From an uncultured Pseudomonadota bacterium (lineage in GTDB: Bacteria > Pseudomonadota > Gammaproteobacteria > Methylococcales > Methylomonadaceae), in assembly GCA_903870545.1 (NCBI GenBank), contig CAIQDI010000006.1, forward strand, positions 1 through 64,000: a DNA stretch of 64,000 nt, given 5' to 3'. Each line of letters starts with the position of its first letter. Position 1 is the first letter of the stretch. Under the pieces are notes generated by a model. The model was not told the DNA's origin, did no database searches, and saw nothing but the letters and a program-made list of their open reading frames with translations. Of the stretch, positions 1-9,093 are shown piece after piece. Position numbers and translations under genes: made by a program.

Positions 1-655
1 ATTCAGATTGAATTTCTTTGTCCATCACAATCGGCAACGAAATATGGTCGGAAAATTTGCGAACGATTGAACGCAATTTCCAACCGTCTAAGAATTCGCT
101 TTCGCCTTCTTTTAAATGCAAAACGATTTCGGTGCCGCGTGTCGCTTTTTCAACATTTTCAATCGTGTAATCGCCTTCGCCCGCTGATTCCCAACGTGTG
201 GCTTCGGCTGAACCCGCTTTGCGTGTGGTCAATGTGACTTTGTCGGCAACGATAAATGCCGAGTAAAAACCCACGCCGAATTGTCCGATTAACTCGCTGT
301 CTTTGGCTTGTTCGCCGGTCAACGCTTCAAAAAATTGTTTCGTGCCTGATTTTGCAATCGTGCCGATGTGTTCTTGAACTTCGGCGCGGCTCATGCCGAT
401 GCCGTTGTCGATAATTGACACGGTACGTTTGGCTTCGTCGAATTCAATGCGAATTTTTAAATCGCTGTCGCCTTCGTATAAACCGTCGTTGGATAACGCT
501 TCAAAACGTAATTTATCCGCCGCGTCAGACGCATTTGAAATCAATTCGCGCAAGAAAATTTCTTTGTTGCTGTAAAGCGAGTGAATCATCAAATGTAATA
601 AATGTTTCACTTCGGTTTGAAAGCCTAAGGTTTCTTTGTGTGTCGCTGTCGTCAC
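1..655 (-). CDS. htpG: HtpG (Hsp90) chaperone, N-terminal part, cut by window edge
   Basis: Cytosolic ATP-dependent chaperone of the Hsp90 family. About 218 N-terminal codons are present; the rest lies beyond position 1. The visible part is the GHKL ATP-binding domain: [16 protein letters not shown] (ATP and Mg-binding Asn/Asp), [14 protein letters not shown] and GQFGVGFYS appear in the usual order. I chose a GTG start at 655 because the protein then begins [16 protein letters not shown], the normal N-terminus of the family, and an AAAGGA ribosome site sits a few bases upstream. It is transcribed in the same direction as the two-component genes at 731-2909, with a gap of about 75 bases. Identity is very secure. 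Confidence 0.97.
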   Translation of the reverse strand, partial: MTTATHKETLGFQTEVKHLLHLMIHSLYSNKEIFLRELISNASDAADKLRFEALSNDGLYEGDSDLKIRIEFDEAKRTVSIIDNGIGMSRAEVQEHIGTIAKSGTKQFFEALTGEQAKDSELIGQFGVGFYSAFIVADKVTLTTRKAGSAEATRWESAGEGDYTIENVEKATRGTEIVLHLKEGESEFLDGWKLRSIVRKFSDHISLPIVMDKEIQSE

Positions 656-730
656 GGTTTTTCCTTTAGTTTAATTAAAAAATGAATCTTTGCAGATTTA
701 TGGGCATGATTCTTTTTTTCAAGGTAATCG

Positions 731-1405
731 TTAAATTTCGATTTTATAGCCCACACCATAAACCGACTGAATAATATCTTTTTCGCCTGCAATTTTTTGA
801 AGTTTGTGTCGCAAATTTTTAATATGCGTATCCACGAGACGATCTGAAACATCGCGCTCGTCTTCATGCAAAATATCTAACAAAATCGCCCGCGAATACA
901 CTTTGCCGCATTTGTTGAGCAACGCCGATAAAACCCGAAATTCACTCAATGTTAAATCGAGCAATATGCCTTCGTAATAGGCTTGAAAACGCCCTTTGTC
1001 TAAATTAAAACCGGCAATCACTGGCAAATTAGCAGAAAAATTATTTAAACGGCGAAAAATGGCTTTGATTCGCGCGACCACTTCTTTCGCGCTGTATGGT
1101 TTGCAAATGTAATCATCCGCGCCAATTTCTAAACCACGCAAACGGTCTATTTCTGACACTCGCGCCGTGATTAAAAATAAAGGCACCGTTGAAAATTCTC
1201 GAATTTCTTTGCACAAACTGATGCCGTCACGTTGTGGCAACATAATGTCCATCAAAATCAAATCAGGATTATTGTGTTTTACCCAATCGATTACGTTTGC
1301 GCCATTATCAATCCAATGACTTTCAAATCCGTTGTGAGCCAGATAATCCACAAGCAATGCGGCGATTTTTGGCTCATCTTCCACAATCAAAATTTTTTTG
1401 TTCAA
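731..1405 (-). CDS. OmpR/PhoB-family response regulator, BaeR-like
   Basis: DNA-binding response regulator, 224 residues from the start used here. The N-terminal receiver domain has the acidic pair in VEDEP, the phospho-acceptor Asp in LILMDIMLPQRDG, and the conserved Lys in ICKPYS. The C-terminal winged helix has LTLSEFRVL, DTHIKNLRHKL and VYGVGYKIEI. The blocks around the receiver Lys (GLEIGADDYICKPYS) and the winged helix are close to BaeR of enterobacteria. The open frame runs up to 1441, but an AAGGAAGG ribosome site sits just before a TTG codon at 1405, giving the canonical start MNKKILIVEDEP; this start also leaves a 10-base gap after the kinase gene instead of an overlap. It is the likely output partner of the kinase at 1416-2909. 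Confidence 0.9.
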   Translation of the reverse strand: MNKKILIVEDEPKIAALLVDYLAHNGFESHWIDNGANVIDWVKHNNPDLILMDIMLPQRDGISLCKEIREFSTVPLFLITARVSEIDRLRGLEIGADDYICKPYSAKEVVARIKAIFRRLNNFSANLPVIAGFNLDKGRFQAYYEGILLDLTLSEFRVLSALLNKCGKVYSRAILLDILHEDERDVSDRLVDTHIKNLRHKLQKIAGEKDIIQSVYGVGYKIEI

Positions 1406-1415
1406 AAAACCTTCC

Positions 1416-2909
1416 TTAAAAATGTAGTTTAGGTAATTCAATCCTGATTCGCACGCCGCCTAATTTTGAAACGGTCGCGTGAATTTGTCCGTCGTGGGCT
1501 TTGACGATATTTTGACAAATTGCCAATCCTAAACCCGCGCCGCCTGTTTGACGTTGCCGTGATTTATCCACACGATGAAAGCGTTCAAATAATAACGGTA
1601 ATTCTTGGGCATCAACACTCGGTGCGCTGTCGTCAACGTCAATAATAACGAGGGATTTTTGCTCTTCGATTGTAATGCGGCAAGTTCCTTGATTATCGGT
1701 GTAGCGATAACTATTTTCTAACAAATTAGAAAATAACTGCGCCAAACGCATTGCATCACCGCTCACAAACACATTCGGATAATCCGTAAAAAACGTTAAC
1801 GACATGCCCCGACTAGCAAAACGAGCTTGAAATGTCTGAACAATCATTTTGCAATGTTCAACCAATTCAACACGGTTAAATTGATAATCTAACGCGCCTA
1901 AATCTGAAAGTGATAATTGATATAAATCATCGACTAAGCGCGTTAATGACAACACTTCTTGCTCTAAAGAACGAATCCGTTCAGGCGTAGGCACACGAAT
2001 TCCATCGACTAAGGCTTCTAATTCTCCGCGCAACACCGCTAACGGCGTTCGTAATTCATGCGAAATATCCGCCAGCCATTGTTGTCGCATTTGCTCACTT
2101 TCCGCTAATGCACGACCTAACAAATTGAAATCTTTAGCAAGCGTCGCTAATTCGTCATAACCTTTATCGGTAATTTGTGTCGAAAAATCGCCCGTCGTCA
2201 ACGAACGCATTCCCGTTGTAATCCGTCGTAACGGTAATAGAATTTGCTGAGTCATCACAAAGGCTAAAAATAGTGACATCAATAATGCCACGCCAACTAT
2301 CCACAAATAACCGTGTAATTGACTTTGCATAAAATCAATCAATAACTGATCGGTTATCAACGGATTCGGTTTGATGACTAGCCAAGCAACTTGTTGACCT
2401 TCGGAGACAATCGGCATTTTTTGTTCTTTTTCAAAATCAATGGGTTCGGGCGAACCTGCAATTTTTTTATTTTGATTATCGAAAACAAAAATTCTATCGA
2501 TTGATACCCACATATCGCTATCAATGGGTTTGGGAGTATGTGAATGATCATGATCGTCTGGCGATTGATGATAATCTTGAAAATCACGCGGGGGAGGTGG
2601 TGGTCTATGATGTTCAAAATCTGGAGGTGGTAACAGTGAAAATGGCTGGGGATATTTTGCTAAAGCTGAACTTGAAAGCCACGCAAACAAAAAACGATGA
2701 TCGTAAAATTCTTCCCAATTTTTATGCTGTGAATAATATTCGCCTAATTGTTGCGTGAATTGCTGCAATTTTTCCTGCTCAATTTTTTGCAAATACCCAC
2801 TCAAACCCTGCTTAAAATTAAAATGCACAGCTAGAATTATCGATCCCAGCAGCAGCAACATGGCTGCAAAAAGAAAAAGAAACAGTTTCGCAAATAATTT
2901 AAGTTTCAC
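1416..2909 (-). CDS. BaeS-like sensor histidine kinase with His/Pro/Asp-rich periplasmic loop
   Basis: Membrane sensor kinase, 497 residues. A first transmembrane helix (about 8-30) is followed by a periplasmic domain of about 170 residues, a second helix (about 203-223), a HAMP linker (LRRITTGMRSLTTGDFS), the HisKA box with phospho-acceptor His in LADISHELRTPLAVLRGE, and an HATPase domain with N box (NLLENSYRY), DVDDSAPSV, and a GAGLGLAIC G2 box. The periplasmic part carries an unusual stretch at about residues 92-128 with poly-Pro runs and clustered His and Asp (PDDHDHSH), which could bind metal ions; this is inference. It lies 22 bases after the EF-hand gene at 2932-3549 and 10 bases before the response regulator, so the genes are probably co-transcribed. 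The signal it senses is not known. Confidence 0.92.
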   Translation of the reverse strand: MKLKLFAKLFLFLFAAMLLLLGSIILAVHFNFKQGLSGYLQKIEQEKLQQFTQQLGEYYSQHKNWEEFYDHRFLFAWLSSSALAKYPQPFSLLPPPDFEHHRPPPPPRDFQDYHQSPDDHDHSHTPKPIDSDMWVSIDRIFVFDNQNKKIAGSPEPIDFEKEQKMPIVSEGQQVAWLVIKPNPLITDQLLIDFMQSQLHGYLWIVGVALLMSLFLAFVMTQQILLPLRRITTGMRSLTTGDFSTQITDKGYDELATLAKDFNLLGRALAESEQMRQQWLADISHELRTPLAVLRGELEALVDGIRVPTPERIRSLEQEVLSLTRLVDDLYQLSLSDLGALDYQFNRVELVEHCKMIVQTFQARFASRGMSLTFFTDYPNVFVSGDAMRLAQLFSNLLENSYRYTDNQGTCRITIEEQKSLVIIDVDDSAPSVDAQELPLLFERFHRVDKSRQRQTGGAGLGLAICQNIVKAHDGQIHATVSKLGGVRIRIELPKLHF

Positions 2910-2931
2910 GATAAGGTCAAATTCGACAAAT

Positions 2932-3549
2932 TTAAGATGCCGTCAAAAGAGCGGTGTTTTTCGTGGCATTAGCCATATTATCAGTGGGATTTGTGTAAGC
3001 CTGAATCATTTTTACCAATTCAATCATTTGTCCCATCAATTTAGTTTCTGCGTCCGTCGGCGCGGGCGTAGAAGTTGTATTGGTGTTCGCTTTTGCGTCA
3101 GGTGCGGTTTTTGTTTTTTCATAATAAGCACTTGCCTCAGCTTCTGATATTTTACCGTCACCGTTAACGTCAGCAGCTCCAACGCTTGTTGTGCTACTAC
3201 TCGTGCTACTTTGACTTTCGTTTTGCGGTGGTGGAGGTGGCGCACCGCCTTGTAAACGAGTTTTTAGCGGTTGATCTAATTGTGCGGCAAGTTTTTCTAA
3301 AGTTGCTTTCATTTCAACTTTCGTAACTTTACCGTCGCTATTGCTGTCTAATTTGGCAAATATATCATTGGCTGTTGTGGTCGAACTGGTTGAATTACTA
3401 GAATTGAATACGGCGGCTAAATCACTTTTTTCAAGATAGCCTTTTCCTTTTGTATCTAACTTTGAAAACAAATCTTCCGTTATTTTTGCTGAATTTAGAC
3501 GGGGTGAAATGATTGCGGCACTAGCGGAACTTACGCTATTTATAGACAT
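2932..3549 (-). CDS. EF-hand calcium-binding protein, no obvious signal peptide
   Basis: Protein of 205 residues with three EF-hand loops: DTKGKGYLEKSD (about 32-43), DSNSDGKVTKVE (about 68-79) and DVNGDGKISEAE (about 127-138). Each has Asp at loop position 1 and an acidic residue at position 12, as in Ca2+-binding EF-hands (the first ends in Asp). A five-Pro run and Ser/Thr-rich linkers separate the loops. The N-terminus (MSINSVSSAS) is not a Sec signal peptide and resembles the Ser/Ala-rich starts of some bacterial EF-hand proteins, so location is uncertain. It sits directly upstream of the sensor kinase gene and downstream of a second EF-hand gene, which suggests a role linked to calcium or another divalent metal. 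Confidence 0.8.
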   Translation of the reverse strand: MSINSVSSASAAIISPRLNSAKITEDLFSKLDTKGKGYLEKSDLAAVFNSSNSTSSTTTANDIFAKLDSNSDGKVTKVEMKATLEKLAAQLDQPLKTRLQGGAPPPPPQNESQSSTSSSTTSVGAADVNGDGKISEAEASAYYEKTKTAPDAKANTNTTSTPAPTDAETKLMGQMIELVKMIQAYTNPTDNMANATKNTALLTAS

Positions 3550-3578
3550 CGTATCAATCTCTTAAAAATTATAATGTT

Positions 3579-3613
3579 AGTTTGCCAACGCTATATCGTA
3601 GAGTTGGCAAACT
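3579..3613 (-). terminator. Hairpin between the two EF-hand genes
   Basis: An 11-bp perfect inverted repeat, AGTTTGCCAAC and GTTGGCAAACT, separated by 13 bases. On the minus strand it follows the stop of the upstream EF-hand gene and is followed by an A/T-rich stretch without a clean T-run, so it may be a weak terminator or an mRNA-processing hairpin rather than a full stop. Confidence 0.5.
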
Positions 3614-3645
3614 TAGCGTGAACAAACGTTGATTAGAAAATCAAA

Positions 3646-4261
3646 TTAACGTCCGCCTTTGCCACCGCGTTGTGGTGGTGGTAACAAATTTTCAGCACGT
3701 TGTGGCGGTGGTAACAAATTTCCAGCGGTTTTTTTAGGTGCAGCAAGATATTCGGCTTGCGAAATCACTAAATCATAATTTTGGTCAAGCATGGCAAATT
3801 GATGAATTGCACCGCCTGCGTTTGGCAACAATACGTTAAATTCCGCCGCACTCAACGCTTTGTCATCGTTGCTGTCTGCTAAATCAAAAATTTCGGTGGC
3901 GACACTCACGGTATTTGCATCCGTTTGACCAACGGTAAATTCTGCCAATGACAATGTTCCCGTGTTATCGGTGTCTAAACTGGTTAATTTTGCGGTTTGC
4001 TGTTTCGTGGTGTAAGCACTGAATTCCGCAAACGTGACATCATCCGCCACGGTTGTGTTAATTACTGCAAATTCTGCGGTACGAGCGGCGGTGATTTCTG
4101 TTACAGAAATACGACCGTCGGCATTCGTGTCAATTAACGCCGTTTCTACATTAGCAAAATCAAACGGAAAAGGCATTTCACCACGCGGGGGGGGTAGCGT
4201 GCGCTGTCGCTGCTAATAAACCTAACACCGCACCAGACATCATTAAATTGCGAACTTTCAT
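3646..4261 (-). CDS. Secreted EF-hand protein, reading frame broken at a run of eight G (CDS with frameshift)
   Basis: The ATG at 4261 has a GAGGAAA-like ribosome site and encodes a clear Sec signal peptide ending in ALA-type context (LGLLAATAHA), but the frame stops after six more codons (TPPAW). The long downstream frame, open from 4176, encodes four EF-hand loops with first Asp at about residues 16, 68, 101 and 131 of that frame (for example DTNADGRISVTE and DTDNTGTLSLAE). The two frames meet at eight consecutive G on the plus strand (4187-4194). Removing one G fuses them into a single protein of about 204 residues with mature start TPPRGEMPFPFDF. Either the run is a switch that turns secretion on and off by slippage, or it is a sequence error or a fresh mutation. 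The C-terminus repeats NLLPPPQR twice. This is the first gene of the leftward EF-hand/kinase cassette. Confidence 0.75.
4187..4194. repeat. Run of eight G at the signal peptide/mature junction
   Basis: Eight consecutive G (eight C on the coding strand) lie just after the signal peptide cleavage region of the EF-hand gene. Seven would keep the frame open; eight gives a stop 15 bases later. Mononucleotide runs of this length slip during replication and are a known basis of phase variation in exported proteins. Confidence 0.8.
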
Positions 4262-4291
4262 AAAATTTCCTCAGTTTGTGACTAAAAATTG

Positions 4292-4309
4292 CCTTCAATA
4301 TGTTGAAGG
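4292..4309 (-). terminator. Probable terminator of pyrD
   Basis: Inverted repeat CCTTCAA-tatg-TTGAAGG; on the minus strand, downstream of the pyrD stop, it is followed by CAATTTTTAG. Short stem and short T-run, so a weak intrinsic terminator. Confidence 0.45.
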
Positions 4310-4351
4310 TTGAACACAGTTTAGAAACAAAATGTGTGGAAATTATGTAGT

Positions 4352-5374
4352 TTAAGTTTGTTGTGTGGGCAAGGCATTCACAATTTCGCTAATTAGCGTC
4401 GCGCCACGGTAAATTAAACCCGTGTAAATTTGAACCAAACTCGCACCCGCGTCTAATTTTTCTTGAGCATCGCTCGCGCTCATAATGCCACCGACCGCGA
4501 TAATTGGCAGTTTCCCGTTCAATTCTGCCGCCAATAAACGCACGATTTCGGTCGCCATTTCTTTCACAGGCGCACCACTCAAACCACCCATTTCATGCGC
4601 CAACGGATGCGAAGAAACTTTGTCGCGTGAAATCGTGGTATTTGTAGCAATCACGCCATCAATAGAAAATTCCATCAATAAATCCGCAATGTTTCGCACT
4701 TCGTCCGGCGTTAAATCGGGCGCAATTTTCAACACCAGCGGCACATAACGCCCGTGTTGAATCTGCAATTTCAACTGTTCTTCTTTCATGGTTGAAATCA
4801 GTTTTTTCAACTCGTCGCCTTGCTGCAATTGGCGCAAATTTTTCGTGTTCGGTGACGAAATGTTCAACGTCACATAACTCGCCACCGAATAGGCTTTTCG
4901 CAGCCCAATCACATAATCATCGAGCGCATTTTCAATCGGCGTGTCGGCATTTTTACCGATGTTAATGCCCAAAACGCCTGCGTACGAACTGCGTTCAACT
5001 TGTGCCAACAAATAATCGATGCCTTTATTGTTGAAACCCATGCGGTTAATAATCGCTTCGTGTTCGGGCAAACGAAATAAACGCGGTTTAGGATTTCCCG
5101 GTTGGGGACGCGGTGTTACGGTTCCGATTTCTAAAAAACCAAATCCCAACGCCGCAAAACCATCTAAACAATCGCCATTTTTATCTAAACCCGCCGCCAA
5201 TCCAACGGAATTTTTAAAGGTCAAACCCATCACGGTGACAGGTTTTTCGGGAACTTTTGGATACAACAAACCCGCCACATTTTGGGTTGCCGTTAAGGCT
5301 TTCAAACTCAAATCGTGCGCGGTTTCAGGGTCAACCGAAAATAATAATGGACGAAGTAAGGAATAAGGATTCAT
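4352..5374 (-). CDS. pyrD: Dihydroorotate dehydrogenase (quinone), class 2
   Basis: Oxidises dihydroorotate to orotate in pyrimidine synthesis and passes electrons to the quinone pool; peripheral inner-membrane flavoprotein. At 340 residues it has the length of class 2 enzymes with the N-terminal membrane-binding helix region ([20 protein letters not shown]). FMN and substrate motifs are present: [48 protein letters not shown] with the catalytic Ser region, ATNTT, and GVGGI-like [13 protein letters not shown] near the C-terminus. The start overlaps the stop of thiO by four bases (TGA/ATG type), so the two genes are probably translated from one message. Confidence 0.98.
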   Translation of the reverse strand: MNPYSLLRPLLFSVDPETAHDLSLKALTATQNVAGLLYPKVPEKPVTVMGLTFKNSVGLAAGLDKNGDCLDGFAALGFGFLEIGTVTPRPQPGNPKPRLFRLPEHEAIINRMGFNNKGIDYLLAQVERSSYAGVLGINIGKNADTPIENALDDYVIGLRKAYSVASYVTLNISSPNTKNLRQLQQGDELKKLISTMKEEQLKLQIQHGRYVPLVLKIAPDLTPDEVRNIADLLMEFSIDGVIATNTTISRDKVSSHPLAHEMGGLSGAPVKEMATEIVRLLAAELNGKLPIIAVGGIMSASDAQEKLDAGASLVQIYTGLIYRGATLISEIVNALPTQQT

Positions 5375-6480
5375 AGTGATTTTTTCGGTAAATGTTTAAA
5401 AAATTGATAGGGTTCAGGATTCACAACCAGTGGACGATTCAAAATTAAATCCACCAATAATTGCGCCGAAGTCGGAGCCATTGTTAGCCCGTTGCGAAAA
5501 TGTCCGACGTTCAAACTCAAATTGTGAATGTCAGGATGTCGCCCAATATACGGCACGCCATCTTTCGTTGCAGGACGCACGCCTGCCCAATGTTTAATGA
5601 GCGGCGCGGTTTTCAAGGCAGGCAATAATGTCATCGCAAAGTGCGAAAGTTGGTCGTGCGCTTCAACGGTAATCGTTTTATGAAAAACGTCGTGTTCAAC
5701 CGTGCTACCGACTAAAATTTTCCCGTCGCGGCGCGGAATCAAATAACGGTCGCCGTCTAAAATAATATGCGGCAACGTGTTCGGTGGCGCGTCGAATAAC
5801 AACATTTGCCCTTTTGCCGGATAAATTTCGGGCGCGTCGAGGATGCCAATCAAATGTTCTTGAAAAATCGAACGTGTCCACGCGCCCGTTGTCATGACAA
5901 TTTCATTCACCGCCAATCTACCGTGATTCGTATGAACATCATGCAAATACGCGTGTTCCAGCGTGAAATTAGTAATTTCGCAATGTTCAATCAAATGAAC
6001 GCCTTTATTTAAAACGTCTTTTTTCAAGGCTTGCAGAAAACGCGGATTGCGAATTTGAGCAATTTCTGGCAAAAAAATCGGTTTGTCCGATTGCACGTTT
6101 AAATTTTGAAAGTGTGCGCTGTTGGCAGTTTCCATTTTTAGGTGCGAATTTTCACACCAACGCCGCGCCACTTCATCATCTGGATTTTGTGTAATCAACA
6201 AACCGCTTTGCGTCCATTCGGGATTTATTCCCGTGTCAGCGTGCAATTGGGCGGCGAGTTCCGCATAACGTTGAATGCTCGGCAACACCAAATCCGTAAT
6301 CGATTGCGCTTGCCGCCACGGATAAAGCGGCGACAAAATGCCACCGCCCGCCCACGACGATTCTTGCCCGCATTCATTTTTTTCCAACACGGTAACAGTC
6401 GCGCCCGCGTTGAGAAATTCGCGAGCGGTCATCAAACCCATTACGCCGCCGCCAATAATCGTAATATCAGAATGGTGCAT
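5371..6480 (-). CDS. thiO: Glycine oxidase ThiO
   Basis: FAD-dependent amine oxidase that makes the iminoglycine needed for the thiazole part of thiamine. The N-terminal Rossmann motif is [15 protein letters not shown], followed by [24 protein letters not shown], which is typical of ThiO. The C-terminal FAD-contact region is [20 protein letters not shown] and [12 protein letters not shown]. The frame is open to 6516, but the family begins a few residues before the Rossmann fold, so I place the start at the ATG at 6480 ([12 protein letters not shown]); 6492 is the other choice. A longer start would overlap the antitoxin gene at 6498-6758. No other thi gene is nearby. Confidence 0.93.
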   Translation of the reverse strand: MHHSDITIIGGGVMGLMTAREFLNAGATVTVLEKNECGQESSWAGGGILSPLYPWRQAQSITDLVLPSIQRYAELAAQLHADTGINPEWTQSGLLITQNPDDEVARRWCENSHLKMETANSAHFQNLNVQSDKPIFLPEIAQIRNPRFLQALKKDVLNKGVHLIEHCEITNFTLEHAYLHDVHTNHGRLAVNEIVMTTGAWTRSIFQEHLIGILDAPEIYPAKGQMLLFDAPPNTLPHIILDGDRYLIPRRDGKILVGSTVEHDVFHKTITVEAHDQLSHFAMTLLPALKTAPLIKHWAGVRPATKDGVPYIGRHPDIHNLSLNVGHFRNGLTMAPTSAQLLVDLILNRPLVVNPEPYQFFKHLPKKSL

Positions 6481-6497
6481 CTTAAATTCCATTATGT

Positions 6498-6758
6498 TTA
6501 CTGTGCCAACGCACAAGGTTTTGTAGGTCTAACACACAAGCTCATTCCCAGCGAATGACAAACTTTTAATATCGTACTTAATCCCAAATCTTGAGCTGGA
6601 TTAGCGGATTGAGAAATTCCACGAGCGCGAGCCACGTTTTCAATCGCAATCAAAAAAATTTTTGGATCTCCATCTTCCAATGCAGCGGTAAGATATTCGG
6701 CAATAGTTTCTTCACAGTCTAAATAATCTGCGACATGAAAAGGCGTGAGAGTGGTCAT
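6498..6758 (-). CDS. HigA-type antitoxin (addiction module antidote, XRE-like)
   Basis: Small protein of 86 residues with the N-terminus TPFHVADYLDCEETIAEYL typical of the addiction-module antidote family, and a helix-turn-helix-like part (ENVARARGISQSA, LSTILKVCHSLGMSLCV). It should neutralise the toxin encoded just upstream and repress the shared promoter. The start ATG overlaps the toxin stop by four bases, the usual toxin-first order of RelE/HigB-like pairs of this type. This pair sits between rlmD and thiO and is probably a recent accessory insertion. Confidence 0.88.
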   Translation of the reverse strand: MTTLTPFHVADYLDCEETIAEYLTAALEDGDPKIFLIAIENVARARGISQSANPAQDLGLSTILKVCHSLGMSLCVRPTKPCALAQ

Positions 6759-7060
6759 GATTTTGTTTCCTTTAAATTTTTAGCAAGACGAATGGCTTTT
6801 TCAATATCATGTTGTTGATTCGATTTGTCACCGCCGAGCAATAGCCAATAGGTTTTGTCATTGTAGCGCGTGTAATACACACGATAACCCGCGCCCGTAT
6901 GAATTCGCATATCACAAACACCTTCACCAACGGGTTTTGTATCGCCAAAGTTTCCCAAAATGGCGTTATCCAATCGTTGAACAATTCGTGCTTTTGCTGT
7001 CGAATTTTTCAATAATTTCAACCAATCGTTGAATTCGTCGGTTTTAAAAAATTGATTCAT
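6755..7060 (-). CDS. RelE/ParE-superfamily toxin (HigB-like)
   Basis: Predicted mRNA interferase of 101 residues. Conserved blocks include FNDWLKLLKN, RIVQRLDNAILGNFGDTKPVG, GVCDMRIHTGAGYRVYYT and LLLGGDKSNQQHDIEKA, which are characteristic of the killer-protein family found with HigA-like antidotes. The basic/aromatic core (R-I-H-x-G-x-G-Y-R-V-Y) supplies the expected RNA-binding residues. It starts 7 bases after the rlmD stop and is followed by its antitoxin with a 4-base overlap. No truncation is visible, so the toxin is probably functional. Confidence 0.9.
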   Translation of the reverse strand: MNQFFKTDEFNDWLKLLKNSTAKARIVQRLDNAILGNFGDTKPVGEGVCDMRIHTGAGYRVYYTRYNDKTYWLLLGGDKSNQQHDIEKAIRLAKNLKETKS

Positions 7061-7067
7061 ACCATTT

Positions 7068-8408
7068 TTAGCCTTTCACAAATAACGCCATCGATTCAAC
7101 GTGACCGGTGTGCGGGAACATATCCATCACGCCCGCTTTAACGAGTTTATAACCCAATTCGTTGACCAAAATTCCTGCGTCACGCGCCAATGTTGACGGA
7201 TTGCACGACACATAAACGATTTGTTCAGGCTGCCAGCGTTTCAAATGATGCAAAATTTCCGACGCACCCGCCCGCGATGGATCGAGCATAATTTTGTTAT
7301 AACGCTGATTCGCCCACGCCATGCCGCTAATATCTTTGGTTAAATCCGCCGCGTAAAATTCCACGTTTTCGATGTTGTTGTGACGCGCATTTTCTTTCGC
7401 ATGATTGACGAGCGGTTGATCGCCTTCGACACCGACCACCCGACCGGCATATTTCGCCATCGGCAAAGTGAAATTTCCCAACCCGCAGAATAAATCCAAC
7501 ACGTTATCGTCTTTGGTCAATTGCAAAATATCCAACACGCGGTTAATCATTTGGCGATTGATGCCGTAATTGACTTGCGTAAACATCGCGGGACGAAATT
7601 TAAATTCAATGTCCTGATCCGGCAGCGCATACGTCAACATCACTTCAGGTTCACCATCGAGCGGCACAATCGTATCGGGGCCTTTGGATTGCAAACAGAC
7701 GCTGATGTCGTTTTTGTGTGCGAACGCCCGCATTTTTTCTTTATCTTCTAACGTTGGTGGTTCCAGAACGCGGAACGCTAACACACATTTTTCGTCACCA
7801 ATCGCCACTTCGATTTGCGGGATTTTGTCTCGAATCGTTAAACTTTCAATCATTTCGCCCAATTCAACTAAACGTGTGCCAACCATCGGGTGCATCACCG
7901 CGCAACCGTTGATTTCAGCTAAAAATGGATTGCGACGTTCCCGAAAACCCACCAACACGCGACCCTTTTTCTCCACATATTTCACGCCCATTCTGGCTTT
8001 GCGACGATAACCCCAATGTTCACCGACCAGTGGCGACCATAATTCAGGCGTTTCGACTTTGCCGATGCGTTTAAATTGTTCGGACAATAATTCTTGTTTG
8101 ATTTGAATTTGCGCGGTCACTTCGACGTGTTGAAAACTGCACCCGCCGCACACGCCATAATGCGGACACGGCGCATCGACGCGAACTTCGGCGCGAGTGA
8201 GTAAATTAACGACTTTGCCTTCTGCGTAATCTTTGCGGCTGTCGGTGTAAATAAATTCGACTTGTTCCGTCGGCAAGGCTTCGTCAATGAAAACAACTTT
8301 GCCGTCAACGTGCGTCACACCGCGCCCGTCGTGGGCTAACGATTCGATGGTGGCGAGTGTTGGAATATCTGAAAAGGTTTTTTTGCGACTGCGGATTCTT
8401 TTTGCCAT
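7068..8408 (-). CDS. rlmD: 23S rRNA (uracil-1939-C5)-methyltransferase RlmD
   Basis: Methylates U1939 of 23S rRNA. The 446-residue protein begins with a TRAM-type RNA-binding domain (ATIESLAHDGRGVTHVDGKVVFIDEALPTE, split here as a description of residues 19-48), then the iron-sulfur cysteines in CPHYGVCGGCSFQH, and a SAM-dependent methyltransferase domain with LDLFCGLGNFTLP, MLDPSRAG and the catalytic Cys in YVSCNPSTLARD. Length and motif order match RumA/RlmD. It is divergent from ubiC with about 140 bases between, and the toxin-antitoxin pair follows directly downstream. Confidence 0.97.
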   Translation of the reverse strand: MAKRIRSRKKTFSDIPTLATIESLAHDGRGVTHVDGKVVFIDEALPTEQVEFIYTDSRKDYAEGKVVNLLTRAEVRVDAPCPHYGVCGGCSFQHVEVTAQIQIKQELLSEQFKRIGKVETPELWSPLVGEHWGYRRKARMGVKYVEKKGRVLVGFRERRNPFLAEINGCAVMHPMVGTRLVELGEMIESLTIRDKIPQIEVAIGDEKCVLAFRVLEPPTLEDKEKMRAFAHKNDISVCLQSKGPDTIVPLDGEPEVMLTYALPDQDIEFKFRPAMFTQVNYGINRQMINRVLDILQLTKDDNVLDLFCGLGNFTLPMAKYAGRVVGVEGDQPLVNHAKENARHNNIENVEFYAADLTKDISGMAWANQRYNKIMLDPSRAGASEILHHLKRWQPEQIVYVSCNPSTLARDAGILVNELGYKLVKAGVMDMFPHTGHVESMALFVKG

Positions 8409-8553
8409 GAATTTTTGGGTTTCGTTTTAAATAAAAAGGATGGGTAATCGGCTATCAATTAGCGTGATGTAATCATAACATTTTAACCGTTCGTAGCGGA
8501 TAACGGTTTTCTTTGCTACTATCCGCGCGTTCATTCACTGCCTTGTTTTGCTC

Positions 8554-9093
8554 ATGACTCACAGTCGTTTATTTCAGTACGAACCCCGCTGGATTCCTAC
8601 TCATTCCACCATTCGGAAAACGTTGCCGCCGGCCTTGCAATCGTGGTTGTGTGAATCGAAATCGCTCACGCAACGCCTACGAAATCAGTGGGAAAATATC
8701 AGCGTTCGCGTTTTATTTGAACAACAGCAACTGCCTTTTTTAAATGAAAGACGTATTTTAAAACAGCCCGAACACCGTGTTTGTTTGGTGCGTGAAGTGA
8801 TTTTGTTGTCGAATCAAACGCCGTTAATTTTGGCGCGAACCGTGATTCCAGAAAAAACCTTGAACATCGCGCAAGGAAATTTGGCGCGTTTAGGCACGCG
8901 ACCGTTGGGCGAAATTTTATTTTCTGCGCCGAGTTTGGAACGAAAACCGTTAGGCATTGTGCGAATTGAGCCGAGTTTGTGGACACATGAATTCGCGCCA
9001 ACCGAACGATTATGGGGACGCTGCACGCAATACAGTATTGGCGGGCAACCGATGTTAGTCAGTGAATTTTTTTTACCGAGTTTATTTTTATGA
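8554..9093 (+). CDS. ubiC: Chorismate lyase UbiC
   Basis: Cleaves chorismate to 4-hydroxybenzoate and pyruvate, the first committed step of ubiquinone synthesis. The sequence (179 residues) has the family pattern: W at RWIP, LQSWLCESKSLTQRLR, VRVLFEQQQ, CLVREVILL with the conserved Arg, ARTVIP, LGTRPLGEILF with the product-binding Arg/Gly, and RLWGRCTQYSIGG followed by VSEFFLP at the end. The frame is open from a TTG at 8548, but the ATG at 8554 gives the normal start (MTHSRLFQ). It overlaps dtd by four bases. No ubiA follows. Confidence 0.93.
   Translation: MTHSRLFQYEPRWIPTHSTIRKTLPPALQSWLCESKSLTQRLRNQWENISVRVLFEQQQLPFLNERRILKQPEHRVCLVREVILLSNQTPLILARTVIPEKTLNIAQGNLARLGTRPLGEILFSAPSLERKPLGIVRIEPSLWTHEFAPTERLWGRCTQYSIGGQPMLVSEFFLPSLFL

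Noticed and set aside
8440-8547. Inverted repeats GCGGATA/TATCCGC and AACCGTT/AACGGTT in the rlmD-ubiC intergenic region
   Set aside because: Short and overlapping; could be an operator or chance; no known regulator binding site is recognised.
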